Assembly: GCF_036759925.1 (NCBI RefSeq)
Contig: NZ_JAPKIB010000002.1
Location: 124,001-188,000, forward strand
Source: Kluyvera sp036759925
GTDB lineage: Bacteria; Pseudomonadota; Gammaproteobacteria; Enterobacterales; Enterobacteriaceae
Reading direction: 5' to 3'
Length of the DNA: 64,000 nt
The notes under the pieces were generated by a model. It searched no databases. It was not told the DNA's origin and saw only the letters and a program-made list of their open reading frames with translations. Positions 33,089 to 42,387 of this stretch are shown here, in pieces. Made by a program: the position numbers and the translations under genes. Position 1 is the first letter of the stretch. Each line of letters begins with the position of its first letter.

Positions 33089-33126
33089 CCCCCTCACCCT
33101 AACCCTCTCCCCGCGGGGGAGAGGGG
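33089..33126. repeat. CCCTAACCCTCTCCC-type palindrome (second copy)
   Basis: CCCCTCACCCTAACCCTC continues into TCCCCGCGGGGGAGAGGGG, a strong stem with core CTCCCC/GGGGAG. It shares its core with 19592-19648. It lies 12 bp after the yicI stop and likely ends that transcript. Confidence 0.75.
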
Positions 33127-33146
33127 AACACTCGCACGATCTCTTT

Positions 33147-33225
33147 GTAGCCCGGCCAAGCGCAGCGCCGCCGGGGCGGCTCCGAGCCAACCCCGGGGTC
33201 GACGTGAACGCCTCGCCCGGGCTAC
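33147..33225. repeat. BIME-like GTAGCCCGG element overlapping the yicH stop
   Basis: GTAGCCCGGCCAAGCGCAGC at the left and GCCTCGCCCGGGCTAC at the right form inverted arms. The right end contains the yicH stop codon (33222-33224). Confidence 0.75.
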
Positions 33226-34898
33226 TTCATCACCCCACCCTGCATCTGCTGGATCACTTCCTGCTTATCCATATTCACCGCATGCAGCTCCCCGTTCACC
33301 GTCGGTTTCAGCGGCGCATCGGCCTGCACATTCCCGCTTGCCGTCAGCTGAATATTCCCGTCACCGGTAATCGGTAGCGCGGGCCAGCCCCACTGCTCGA
33401 GTAGGTTCAGCGGCACGCCGCGACCGTTCAGCGTCACGCGGGTCTGGCGTTGTGGCTGCTGGGCCACGGTGGCGGTGGCTTCCAGAATGCCTTTTTCGGT
33501 AAAGGCGCTCAGTTCAGTGATATTCACGTTTGAAGCATCGGCGTTCAGCGTCATGGATGGGCGACGAACATCAACGCGGTTAAAGGTCGCCGCTGCGCCG
33601 TTCAGCGTCGTGCTGCCGCCCCAGATGCCCCACTGGCGATTTTTCGCCAGCTGCAGGTTGGCACCGTAACCGTCCAGCGCGGTAACCTGCCATGGGAAGT
33701 CCGGGGTGATATCAATCACCAGGTTGCGGCTGGCACCGAATTTCTTCAGCGTCACGCTTTGCAGCCATGGCGGAAGCTGTTCCATCCACAGCGTTTTCCA
33801 GTTCTCCGGCAGCGTATATTCCAGTCCGGCGAAAACCGCGTCGTCCAGCACCAGCGCGTTACCGGCGCGTAACCAGTTGCCGGAGCTACGCACCATGCCA
33901 CCTTCCCAGCGCGAGGTGAACTGACGCAACGCAATACCTTGCGGTGAGAACTCGGCGTTGAGGATCGGGTCGAGCAGATGCAGCGAGCCGTAGATAAACT
34001 CACTGGCGTTCATCGAGATTTTGCCATCGTCGCTCTGCCAGCCGCCCTGGCTGAGGGTCAGGTTGCGCAAGTTGAGGTCGAGGTCGGTGACCGCCCAGTC
34101 CGGCCCCTGCAGGTGCGCGTCGGTAATGTCCAGCCGACCAATCTGCAACGATGGCACGGTGGTGAGCGGGGCCAGGAAATCAAGCAGCGACTTGTCGCTT
34201 TGCATGCGAATATCATTAAGGCGCAGATTATCGACCACCCAACTGCCGTCGCTGTTGCGCCGTGCATTGCCGGTGAGCGAGCCACGCGCCATATCCGCGC
34301 CCACGGTAGTTAAGGTCACCTCACCGTTATTGAGCGAGCCTTCAATCAATGCATTGGTGGCCGGTACGCCGTTAAGCGACAGCGAACCGGCGCTCATCTG
34401 AATCTGGGCTTTGGTGCCCAGCACGTTGCCTGCCACCGGTGCCCACGGCATCACGCCGCCAGAGACCCGCTGGGCGCTCAGTTCCCAGCCGGTTTCCGGG
34501 CTGTTTAGCGCCATATTGCTCAGTTGCAGGCGGTCTGCGGCAAACGGCAGCGGCGCGGTGGAAGGCGACAGATTCAATGTGCCATCCTGCAACAAAATGG
34601 TGTCGACGTGCAGCGGGTCGGTTATCTGGCGCGAACTCAGGCCGATATCCACCGCTTTGGCGACCAGCGTGGCGGGCTTGCCGTCGCGGCCAAAGGTGAC
34701 GTTTTTCAGCAGGATATGTGAAGGTGAAGAGAAGCGATGGTCCATCGCGTCAAACGTGATGTGATAGGCGGTGTTATCGCTCAGCCACTGGCTAACGTGA
34801 CGTGCGCCCCAGCGTGTTTGCAGCAAGAAATAGAAGGCCAGGATCACCAGCAGCAGGGCGATCAACAGCCAGATAATGAGCTTTCCAAGAAATTTCAT
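33222..34898 (-). CDS. yicH: AsmA-family protein YicH
   Basis: A 558-residue inner-membrane protein with one N-terminal TM helix (about 5-25) and a long periplasmic AsmA-like beta region (FDAMDHRFSSPSHILLKNVTFGRDG). AsmA-like proteins are linked to lipid transport between membranes; the exact role of YicH is unknown. The ATG at 34898 gives MKFLGKL, as in E. coli (569 residues). The C-terminus here ends QGGVMK, about ten residues earlier than E. coli, at a BIME-like repeat. Confidence 0.92.
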   Translation of the reverse strand: MKFLGKLIIWLLIALLLVILAFYFLLQTRWGARHVSQWLSDNTAYHITFDAMDHRFSSPSHILLKNVTFGRDGKPATLVAKAVDIGLSSRQITDPLHVDTILLQDGTLNLSPSTAPLPFAADRLQLSNMALNSPETGWELSAQRVSGGVMPWAPVAGNVLGTKAQIQMSAGSLSLNGVPATNALIEGSLNNGEVTLTTVGADMARGSLTGNARRNSDGSWVVDNLRLNDIRMQSDKSLLDFLAPLTTVPSLQIGRLDITDAHLQGPDWAVTDLDLNLRNLTLSQGGWQSDDGKISMNASEFIYGSLHLLDPILNAEFSPQGIALRQFTSRWEGGMVRSSGNWLRAGNALVLDDAVFAGLEYTLPENWKTLWMEQLPPWLQSVTLKKFGASRNLVIDITPDFPWQVTALDGYGANLQLAKNRQWGIWGGSTTLNGAAATFNRVDVRRPSMTLNADASNVNITELSAFTEKGILEATATVAQQPQRQTRVTLNGRGVPLNLLEQWGWPALPITGDGNIQLTASGNVQADAPLKPTVNGELHAVNMDKQEVIQQMQGGVMK

Positions 34899-34985
34899 GA
34901 TCTTCCGTCCTGAGAAGGGCACATAAACCTGTTATGCATGATTTATGCGCATTCCTCAAGGCGGGAATCGTATTATTCGATGTCA

Positions 34986-35010
34986 GCGGCAGTGGCGAAA
35001 CCACTGCCGC
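34986..35010 (-). terminator. Strong hairpin after xanP
   Basis: GCGGCAGTGG, loop CGAAA, CCACTGCCGC is a perfect 10-bp stem 7 bp past the xanP stop (35018). There is no T-run directly after it on the minus strand, so it may act with Rho or in RNA protection. Confidence 0.5.
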
Positions 35011-35017
35011 GACGGGA

Positions 35018-36409
35018 TTACGCTTTTTCCGGCGGGAAGACCAGGTTGAGGATAATCGCGGTGATACCCCCGGCAGCGATGCCGGAAGAGAGCAGGTTTT
35101 TCAGCCAGTCCGGCGCGAACTGTAGAATTTGTGGCTGCTGAGAAACGCCCAGACCAACGGCCAGCGACAGCGCGATAATCAGAATCGCACGACGGTTCAG
35201 CGGCTCACGGGAGACGATACGCACGCCGGAAGCGGCGATGGTACCGAACATCACCAGCGTTGCGCCGCCGAGTACTGGCTCAGGAATGTGCTGCACAAAG
35301 CCGCTTACCGCCGGGAACAGGCCGAGCACGATCAGCATCAGCGCCACCACGAAGCCCACGTAACGGCTGGCAACGCCGGTCAGCTGAATCACGCCGTTGT
35401 TCTGCCCGAAGCAGGAGTTCGGGAAGGTGTTGAAGATGGCTGATACGCAAGAGTTCAGGCCGTTTGCCAGCACGCCGCCTTTCAGGCGTTTCATATAGAC
35501 CGGGCCGGAAACCGGCTGCTCGGACACGTCGGAGGTGGCGGTGATGTCGCCAATGGTCTCGAGCGAGGTAATCATAAACACCAGCATCAGCGGCAGCAGC
35601 AGGCTCCAGTCGATGCCTAAGCCGTAGTACAGCGGCGTTGGAATGGTAATCAGGCTGCTGTTCGCCGGGGCAGCGTTCTCCGGCAGCATGCCGAGGAACC
35701 ACGCCATCAGGTAACCTGCCGCCATGGCAATCACCAGAGAGGCAATGCGCAGGTACGGGTTACGCTGGCGGTTCAGCAGAATAATGATGCCCAGCACGAT
35801 CCCTGCCAGCAGCAGATTTTTCGGGGCGCCGAAGGTGTGGTCGGCCATCGCCGCGTAGCCGCCGCCGATGGAGGTCAGGCCCACCTGAATCAGCGACAGG
35901 CCGATAATCATTACCACCACACCAGAAACCAGCGGCGTAATCACGCGGCGCGCCAGGTGCAGTACGCGGGAGATAATCATCTCGGTGCAGCTCGCCAGCA
36001 TCAGGGTGCCGAACAGCGCCGCCATCATCGTTGGCACGTCCGCACCGCCGGTTTTCAGCGCCGTGCCGCCCATGATCAGAGGGGCGACGAAGTTAAAGCT
36101 GGTGCCCTGAATCGACAGCAGGCCAGAACCTACCGGGCCCCAGGCTTTGATCTGAATGATGGACGCCACGCCGGAGGCGAATAACGACATGCTGATAATG
36201 TGCTGAGTGTCTTCCGCTGGCAGGCCAAGCGCCTGACAGATGAGCAGCGCCGGTGTGATCACCGCGACAAACATCGCCAGCAGGTGCTGGAACGCCGCGA
36301 ACAGGGTCTGCGGCAGCGGTGGGCGATCTTCCAGACGATAGATTAATTCGCTGTTCTGCGAATGCGCAATCGGTTGCGCATTAGCTTGATCGAGTGTGTT
36401 AGAAGACAT
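35018..36409 (-). CDS. xanP: Xanthine:H+ symporter XanP
   Basis: A 463-residue NCS2-family nucleobase permease, same length as E. coli XanP (YicE). Family features seen are the TM1 His in FQHLLAMFVAVITPALL, the QIKAWGPVGSGLLSIQGTSF region, and the NCS2 motif QNNGVIQLTGVASRYVG. The ATG at 36409 (MSSNTLDQ) matches the family start. It is divergent from gltS across 284 bp. Confidence 0.96.
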   Translation of the reverse strand: MSSNTLDQANAQPIAHSQNSELIYRLEDRPPLPQTLFAAFQHLLAMFVAVITPALLICQALGLPAEDTQHIISMSLFASGVASIIQIKAWGPVGSGLLSIQGTSFNFVAPLIMGGTALKTGGADVPTMMAALFGTLMLASCTEMIISRVLHLARRVITPLVSGVVVMIIGLSLIQVGLTSIGGGYAAMADHTFGAPKNLLLAGIVLGIIILLNRQRNPYLRIASLVIAMAAGYLMAWFLGMLPENAAPANSSLITIPTPLYYGLGIDWSLLLPLMLVFMITSLETIGDITATSDVSEQPVSGPVYMKRLKGGVLANGLNSCVSAIFNTFPNSCFGQNNGVIQLTGVASRYVGFVVALMLIVLGLFPAVSGFVQHIPEPVLGGATLVMFGTIAASGVRIVSREPLNRRAILIIALSLAVGLGVSQQPQILQFAPDWLKNLLSSGIAAGGITAIILNLVFPPEKA

Positions 36410-36693
36410 CTCAGAGGTAATCCCGTGGTGGAAAAGTGGCGATTTTAGCGGACTGGTTGGTAAAAGCAATCGGTTGCTTTCACTGATGGCAAATTATTGC
36501 GGAAAATAGCCGTGCAAAATAAAGGGATTTGGCGGGGTAAGTTAACGAAAATGATGACAAATAATACGTTTTTCTACCCTGATCGCCTTTTTCTTGCTTA
36601 CACTTTTGCCCAACGCCTCATGAGGAGGTGTGGACGACATGGGAAATTGGTCGCGTGTGAATGAATCATACGTTTTAGTCAGGAGCTGTAATT

Positions 36694-37896
36694 ATGTTTC
36701 ATCTCGATACCTTATCGACGCTCGTTGCCGCAACGCTGGTGTTGCTGCTAGGACGAAAACTGGTTCAGAGCGTTCCCTTCCTTAAGCAATACACTATCCC
36801 CGAGCCCGTTGCGGGCGGCCTGTTGGTCGCGCTAGCGCTGCTGGTGCTGAAAAAGAGCATGGGCTGGGAAATCGACTTCGATATGAGCCTGAAGGACCCG
36901 TTGATGCTGGCGTTCTTCGCCACAATCGGCCTTAACGCCAATATTGCCAGCCTGCGCGCGGGCGGCAAGGTGGTGGGGACGTTTCTGATTGTGGTCGTTG
37001 GGCTGCTGCTGCTGCAAAACGCGCTGGGCATTGGTATGGCGAAGCTCTTAGGGCTCGACCCGCTGATGGGGCTGCTGGCGGGGTCGATAACGCTCTCCGG
37101 CGGACACGGCACCGGGGCGGCGTGGAGCAAGCTGTTTATCGAACGTTATGGCTTTGAAAATGCGACAGAAGTAGCGATGGCCTGCGCCACCTTTGGGCTG
37201 GTGCTCGGCGGCCTGATTGGTGGCCCGGTGGCGCGCTATCTGGTGAAACACTCGTCGTCGCCGAACGGCACGCCGGACGATCTGGAGGTGCCGACGGCGT
37301 TTGAAAAGCCGGACGTGGGGCGCAGTATTACCTCGCTGGTGCTGATTGAAACTATCGCGCTTATCGCCATCTGTTTGACGCTGGGTAAAGTCATTGCGCA
37401 ACTGCTCGCCGGTACGGCGCTGGAGCTGCCGACGTTCGTCTGCGTGCTGTTTGTTGGGGTGATCCTCAGCAACGGTCTGGCGCTGATGGGCTTTTATCGC
37501 GTGTTCGAGCGGGCGGTGTCGGTGCTGGGTAACGTCAGCCTGTCACTGTTCCTGGCAATGGCGCTGATGAGCCTCAAGCTGTGGGAGTTAGCGGATCTGG
37601 CGCTGCCGATGATTGTGATTCTGGCGGTGCAGACCGTGGCAATGGGGCTGTATGCGATTTTCGTCACCTACCGCCTGATGGGCAAAAACTACGACGCGGC
37701 GGTGCTGGCGGCGGGTCACTGTGGCTTTGGCCTTGGCGCAACGCCGACGGCGATTGCCAATATGCAGGCGATTACCGAGCGTTTCGGGCCGTCACATATG
37801 GCGTTTCTGGTGGTGCCGATGGTGGGGGCGTTCTTTATTGATATCGTCAACGCGCTGGTGATTAAGCTGTATTTGATGTTGCCGATGTTTGGTTGA
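36694..37896 (+). CDS. gltS: Sodium/glutamate symporter GltS
   Basis: A 400-residue inner-membrane Na+-dependent glutamate carrier (E. coli 401). The two inverted halves each have a Gly-rich reentrant loop: GSITLSGGHGTGAAW and AAGHCGFGLGATPTAIANM. AGGAGC precedes the start. In E. coli the next gene downstream is recG, convergent; here a 10.6-kb block of other genes comes between them, and a BIME-like repeat lies at the junction. Confidence 0.96.
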   Translation: MFHLDTLSTLVAATLVLLLGRKLVQSVPFLKQYTIPEPVAGGLLVALALLVLKKSMGWEIDFDMSLKDPLMLAFFATIGLNANIASLRAGGKVVGTFLIVVVGLLLLQNALGIGMAKLLGLDPLMGLLAGSITLSGGHGTGAAWSKLFIERYGFENATEVAMACATFGLVLGGLIGGPVARYLVKHSSSPNGTPDDLEVPTAFEKPDVGRSITSLVLIETIALIAICLTLGKVIAQLLAGTALELPTFVCVLFVGVILSNGLALMGFYRVFERAVSVLGNVSLSLFLAMALMSLKLWELADLALPMIVILAVQTVAMGLYAIFVTYRLMGKNYDAAVLAAGHCGFGLGATPTAIANMQAITERFGPSHMAFLVVPMVGAFFIDIVNALVIKLYLMLPMFG

Positions 37897-37908
37897 TGGG
37901 TGATGCCG

Positions 37909-37984
37909 TCCCCGGCGTCGCTGCGCTCGGCCGGGCTACGTTAGATAGGTAGCCCGGGCGAGGCGCTTGCGCCGACCCCGGGGA
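37909..37984. repeat. BIME-like repeat pair at the gltS | glpK junction
   Basis: CCCCGGCGTCGCTGCGCTCG followed by GCCGGGCTAC, then GTAGCCCGGGCGAGGCGC and CCCCGGGG: two back-to-back palindromic units of the GTAGCCCGG type. It sits exactly where a relocated block joins gltS. Confidence 0.75.
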
Positions 37985-37994
37985 GGCTCAGTGC

Positions 37995-39503
37995 TTACCC
38001 TTCGTGATCTTCCCACGCTAACGCGCGTTTCACCGCTTTCTGCCAGCCGCTGTAGCGGAAGTTACGCTCGGTGGTTTCAATCCCCGGACGGAACTCACGC
38101 TCAATCACCGCTTTCTCCTGCAGCTCATCCAGGTTCTGCCAGAAGCCGACCGCCAGACCGGCCAGGTAGGCCGCGCCGAGCGCCGTCACTTCACGCACTT
38201 CCGGGCGCTCCACGCGGGTGCCAAGAATGTCGGACTGGAATTGCATCAGGAAGTTGTTGGCGACCGCGCCGCCGTCCACGCGCAGGGCGTGCAGACGAAT
38301 ACCGGAGTCTGCCTGCATCGCTTCCAGCACGTCACGGGTCTGGTAGGCGATGGATTCCAGCGTGGCGCGAATAATATGGTTCGAGTTCACGCCGCGGGTC
38401 AGGCCGAAAATAGCACCGCGCGCATACGGGTCCCAATATGGTGCGCCGAGGCCGGTAAAGGCTGGCACCACGTACACGCCGTTGGTGTCCTTCACTTTGG
38501 TGGCGAAGTATTCGGAGTCGAACGCGTCGCTAATCAGCTTCATTTCGTCGCGCAGCCACTGAATGGAGGCTCCCGCCATGAAGACCGCACCTTCCAGCGC
38601 GTAGTTCACTTCGCCGCGTGGGCCGCAGGCGATGGTAGTCAGCAGGCCGTGGCTGGAGGCCACCGCTTTTTCCCCGGTGTTCATCAGCATAAAGCAGCCG
38701 GTACCGTAGGTGTTTTTCGCCATCCCTTCTTTCACGCACAGCTGGCCGAACAGCGCCGCCTGCTGGTCACCGGCAATCCCGGCGATAGGAATACGCGTAC
38801 CGCCTTTACCACCAATGTTGGTCTGACCGTACACTTCGGAAGACTTGCGCACTTCCGGCAGCATGGCGCGCGGGATATCCAGCGCGTCCAGCATCTTGTC
38901 ATCCCACTCCAGCGTGTTGATGTTGAACAGCATGGTACGTGAGGCGTTGGTGTAGTCGGTGACGTGAACGCGGCCCTGGGTCATTTTCCAGATAAGCCAG
39001 GTGTCAACGGTACCAAACAGCAGTTCGCCGCGTTTCGCACGCTCGCGGGAGCCTTCGACGTGGTCGAGGATCCACTTCACTTTGGTACCGGAGAAATACG
39101 GGTCCACCACCAGACCGGTGGCTTTGCGTACGTACTCTTCCATACCGTCGCGTTTCAACTGCTCGCAGATATCCGCGGTACGGCGGCATTGCCAGACGAT
39201 GGCGTTGTAAATTGGCTTACCGGTTTCGCGCTCCCACACCACGGTGGTTTCACGCTGGTTGGTGATACCTATAGCGGCAATCTGGTCAGAGCTAATGTCG
39301 GCTTTTGCCAGTACTTCAACCAGCGTGGAGCTTTGGGTTGCCCAGATTTCCATTGGGTCGTGCTCAACCCAGCCTGGCTTAGGGTAAATTTGTTCGAATT
39401 CGCGCTGTGACACGCTGACGATGTTGGCGTCATGATCCATAACGACGGCGCGGGAGCTGGTGGTGCCCTGGTCGAGCGCAACGATATATTTTTTGTCAGT
39501 CAT
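37995..39503 (-). CDS. glpK: Glycerol kinase GlpK
   Basis: A 502-residue FGGY-family kinase making glycerol-3-phosphate. Seen are the N-terminal phosphate loop DQGTTSSRAVV, FGGY signature regions (VPAFTGLGAPYWDPYARG) and the C-terminal PGIETTERNFRYSGWQKAVKRALAW, which contains the IIA-Glc contact region known from E. coli. It follows glpF by 21 bp in one operon. In E. coli glpX comes next downstream; here glpX is 8 kb away and glpK ends at a repeat next to gltS. Confidence 0.97.
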   Translation of the reverse strand: MTDKKYIVALDQGTTSSRAVVMDHDANIVSVSQREFEQIYPKPGWVEHDPMEIWATQSSTLVEVLAKADISSDQIAAIGITNQRETTVVWERETGKPIYNAIVWQCRRTADICEQLKRDGMEEYVRKATGLVVDPYFSGTKVKWILDHVEGSRERAKRGELLFGTVDTWLIWKMTQGRVHVTDYTNASRTMLFNINTLEWDDKMLDALDIPRAMLPEVRKSSEVYGQTNIGGKGGTRIPIAGIAGDQQAALFGQLCVKEGMAKNTYGTGCFMLMNTGEKAVASSHGLLTTIACGPRGEVNYALEGAVFMAGASIQWLRDEMKLISDAFDSEYFATKVKDTNGVYVVPAFTGLGAPYWDPYARGAIFGLTRGVNSNHIIRATLESIAYQTRDVLEAMQADSGIRLHALRVDGGAVANNFLMQFQSDILGTRVERPEVREVTALGAAYLAGLAVGFWQNLDELQEKAVIEREFRPGIETTERNFRYSGWQKAVKRALAWEDHEG

Positions 39504-39524
39504 AATGAACGTTCCGTAGTCAGT

Positions 39525-40373
39525 TTACAGCGAAGCATTTTGTTGGTTCTGGCTGGAGGCCGCCTTCGGCTCTTCAACCTCGCAGGTGTCGCACGGCAGG
39601 TGACGGCCAATCAGCTTGCGATAGCTGAACGCACCCAGCGCAGCACCTACTATTGGCGCACACAGCGGCACCAGGAAGTAAGGAATATCTTTGCCGCCGG
39701 TGAAGGCGACGTCGCCCCAGCCTGCCAGCCAGGCGAAGGTTTTCGGTCCAAGGTCACGCGCAGGGTTCATCGCAAACCCGGTCAGTGGACCCATGGACGC
39801 ACCGATAACCGCAATCAGCAGGCCAATCAGCAGTGGAGCCAGCGGACCACGTGGAACACCGTTACCGTCGTCGGTGAGTGCCAGGATTACGCCCATCAGG
39901 ATAGCGGTAATCACCATTTCTACCGCGAAAGCCTGCACAAAATTGATATGTGGGTTCGGGTAAGTCGAGAAAATACCCGCCAGTTCAAGACTTTCGACGC
40001 TGCCGCGCACCATATTGTGCGTGTGTTCGAAGTCGAGGAAAAGGTTGTAATAAAGCCCGTAGACCAGTGCGGCAGCGCAGAACGCACCGGCAAACTGAGC
40101 CACGATGAACGGAACGACTTTACGCCCGTCGAAGCAGGCGAACAGCCAAAGGGCAATGGTCACGGCCGGATTAAGATGTGCACCGGAAACCCCTGCAGTC
40201 AGGTAAATGGCCATCGCCACGCCCAGACCCCAGATGATACTGATTTCCCACTGCCCGAAGGTCGCACCGGCGACTTTCAACGCTGCGACACATCCCACGC
40301 CGAAGAAAATCAACAACCCGGTACCAAGAAACTCGGCAATGCACTGGCCTTTTAAGGTTGATGTCTGGCTCAT
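39525..40373 (-). CDS. glpF: Glycerol facilitator GlpF
   Basis: A 282-residue aquaglyceroporin. Both NPA boxes are present: SGAHLNPAVTIALW and GFAMNPARDLGPK (the Asp after the second box is the glyceroporin mark). The ATG at 40373 (MSQTSTLKGQC) matches the E. coli start; an upstream start at 40433 would add an unlikely tail. It is the first gene of the glpFK operon. Confidence 0.96.
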   Translation of the reverse strand: MSQTSTLKGQCIAEFLGTGLLIFFGVGCVAALKVAGATFGQWEISIIWGLGVAMAIYLTAGVSGAHLNPAVTIALWLFACFDGRKVVPFIVAQFAGAFCAAALVYGLYYNLFLDFEHTHNMVRGSVESLELAGIFSTYPNPHINFVQAFAVEMVITAILMGVILALTDDGNGVPRGPLAPLLIGLLIAVIGASMGPLTGFAMNPARDLGPKTFAWLAGWGDVAFTGGKDIPYFLVPLCAPIVGAALGAFSYRKLIGRHLPCDTCEVEEPKAASSQNQQNASL

Positions 40374-40794
40374 AATCGGAATCCTAAAGACTAATTGATG
40401 ATTATTGTGTTCATGGGCGTTCGTAACACTCATGTTGCCTTGTAGGCATAGTGTTAATTTATCGTTAACGAGCGTAAACGAGAAATATCGAAATCAAAAT
40501 GTGTGTGCCTCGTCAAGAAATGAGCGTTTTCGCGCCAATAAATGAACATTATCGGAACGAAAACTGTGAGGGGAGAAACATTCTTGCCGCTAAACATTTA
40601 ACAATTTAATGGGAAAGTGCGCTAACGCTCCAGGACCAGGCCGAAAATTGCGGACAACCGCAATCTACAGGCTCTGGCGCTGGACAGTCGCGACGGCGCT
40701 CCATACAATCGACTGCAAGCCGTGCGCTTATTTACGTTAAGGCGTCGCCGGGGTTCCGGGACGATATCAACGCCTTGCAAGATCAGGAGAGGTT
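40374..40794. promoter_or_regulatory. glpF / zapB divergent promoter region
   Basis: 421 bp without a gene. AATGAACATTATCGGAACGA (40541-40560) resembles a GlpR operator half-site pair, and TGTGTGCCTCGTCA near 40502 resembles a weak CRP site; both are known controls of glpFK in E. coli. ATTGCGG/CCGCAAT (40647-40664) is a 7-bp hairpin of unknown role. The individual site calls are tentative. Confidence 0.5.
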
Positions 40795-41040
40795 ATGACG
40801 ATGTCATTAGAAGTGTTTGAGAAACTGGAAGCGAAAGTTCAGCAGGCGATTGATACCATCACGCTGTTGCAGATGGAAATCGAAGAGCTGAAAGAAAAGA
40901 ACAACACCCTGGCGCAGGATGTACAGTCTGCACACCAGAGCCGTGAAGAGCTGGAGCGTGAAAACAACCAGCTGAAAGAACAGCAGAGCGGCTGGCAGGA
41001 TCGTCTGCAGGCGCTGCTCGGCCGCATGGAAGAAGTCTAA
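40795..41040 (+). CDS. zapB: Cell division protein ZapB
   Basis: An 81-residue coiled-coil protein, almost all heptad repeats (VFEKLEAKVQQAIDTITLLQMEIEELKEKN). It stabilises the Z ring through ZapA and MatP. Length and start (MTMSLEVFEKLEAKV) equal E. coli ZapB. AGGAG precedes the ATG. Divergent from glpF as in E. coli, but followed here by sbp instead of the rraA region. Confidence 0.97.
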   Translation: MTMSLEVFEKLEAKVQQAIDTITLLQMEIEELKEKNNTLAQDVQSAHQSREELERENNQLKEQQSGWQDRLQALLGRMEEV

Positions 41041-41246
41041 TTCCACTCCTCCCCGGGCAGTTTATAACGGCCTGGGGATGTTCCTCCCCGCCTATTTTCC
41101 CCACTGAGTGATTTCGAGCAAACGCGCATTTCGCGTGCCTGCTTATATTTCAAAACTGCATAATCAATCTTTTTTTATTCTTTAATCATTGGTTAGATTT
41201 CTGGCAGGCTAGCCTCATTACAACACAACAGATAAGAGAGCGGGCG

Positions 41247-42236
41247 ATGAATAAGTGGGGCGTAGGGTTAACTCTTTTGCTGGCTACTACCAGCGTACTG
41301 GCTAAGGACATCCAATTACTCAACGTGTCGTACGATCCGACGCGTGAACTGTACGAACAATACAACAAGGCGTTCAGCGCGCACTGGAAAAAAGAGACCG
41401 GTGATAACGTGGTGATTCGCCAGTCGCACGGCGGCTCTGGCAAGCAGGCCACTTCCGTGATTAACGGGATTGATGCCGACGTCGTTACGCTGGCGCTGGC
41501 CTATGACGTTGACGCCATTGCTGAACGTGGCCGCATCGACAAAAACTGGATCAAACGCCTGCCGGATAACTCCGCGCCGTATACCTCGACCATTGTGTTC
41601 CTGGTGCGTAAAGGCAACCCGAAACAGATTCATGACTGGAACGACCTGATTAAACCGGGCGTTTCCGTGATTACCCCGAACCCGAAAAGCTCCGGTGGCG
41701 CTCGCTGGAACTACCTGGCAGCCTGGGGCTACGCCCTGCACCACAACAACAACGATCAGGCCAAAGCGCAGGATTTCGTGAAGGCGCTGTATAAGAACGT
41801 GGAAGTGCTGGACTCCGGCGCTCGCGGTTCGACTAACACCTTCGTAGAACGCGGTATCGGTGACGTGCTGATTGCCTGGGAAAACGAAGCGCTGCTGGCG
41901 ACGAACGAACTGGGCAAAGACAAGTTTGAAATCGTTACTCCAAGCGAATCTATCCTCGCCGAGCCGACCGTTTCCGTGGTCGACAAGGTGGCGGAGAAAA
42001 AAGGCACCACGGCGGTGGCTGAAGCTTACCTGAAGTACCTCTACTCGCCGGAAGGCCAGGAGATCGCGGCGAAGAACTACTATCGTCCACGTGACCCGGC
42101 GGTGGCGAAGAAGTATGAAAGCGAGTTCCCAAAACTGAAGCTCTTTACCATTGATGATGAGTTCGGCGGCTGGACCAAAGCGCAGAAAGATCACTTCTCT
42201 AACGGTGGGACTTTCGACCAGATCAGTAAGCGTTAA
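41247..42236 (+). CDS. sbp: Sulfate-binding periplasmic protein Sbp
   Basis: A 329-residue ABC-transporter binding protein for sulfate and thiosulfate. Signal MNKWGVGLTLLLATTSVLA, then KDIQLLNVSYDPTRELYEQYN; sulfate-contact motifs QSHGGSGKQ and PNPKSSGGARWNYLAAWGYA are present. In E. coli pfkA precedes sbp; here zapB does, 206 bp upstream. Control by CysB is expected from the family; I did not identify a site. Confidence 0.96.
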   Translation: MNKWGVGLTLLLATTSVLAKDIQLLNVSYDPTRELYEQYNKAFSAHWKKETGDNVVIRQSHGGSGKQATSVINGIDADVVTLALAYDVDAIAERGRIDKNWIKRLPDNSAPYTSTIVFLVRKGNPKQIHDWNDLIKPGVSVITPNPKSSGGARWNYLAAWGYALHHNNNDQAKAQDFVKALYKNVEVLDSGARGSTNTFVERGIGDVLIAWENEALLATNELGKDKFEIVTPSESILAEPTVSVVDKVAEKKGTTAVAEAYLKYLYSPEGQEIAAKNYYRPRDPAVAKKYESEFPKLKLFTIDDEFGGWTKAQKDHFSNGGTFDQISKR

Positions 42237-42241
42237 CCCAT

Positions 42242-42316
42242 GTAGCCCGGCCGAGCGAATGCGACGCCGGGTTTTGCACGGAACATCCCCGGCGTCGCTT
42301 CGCTTGGCCGGGCTAC
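42242..42316. repeat. Complete BIME-like inverted repeat between sbp and cdh
   Basis: GTAGCCCGGCCGAGCGAATG plus CGACGCCGGG at the left, mirrored by CCCGGCGTCGCTTCGCTTGG plus CCGGGCTAC at the right, with a central loop of about 17 bases. It is the cleanest copy of the element found repeatedly in this window. Confidence 0.85.
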
Positions 42317-42387
42317 CTGGTTAGAAATGTTCTGTTGGTCATAAATCTACGTTACTCTTCCCCCTCTGTTTGATTTGGGGAGATAAA

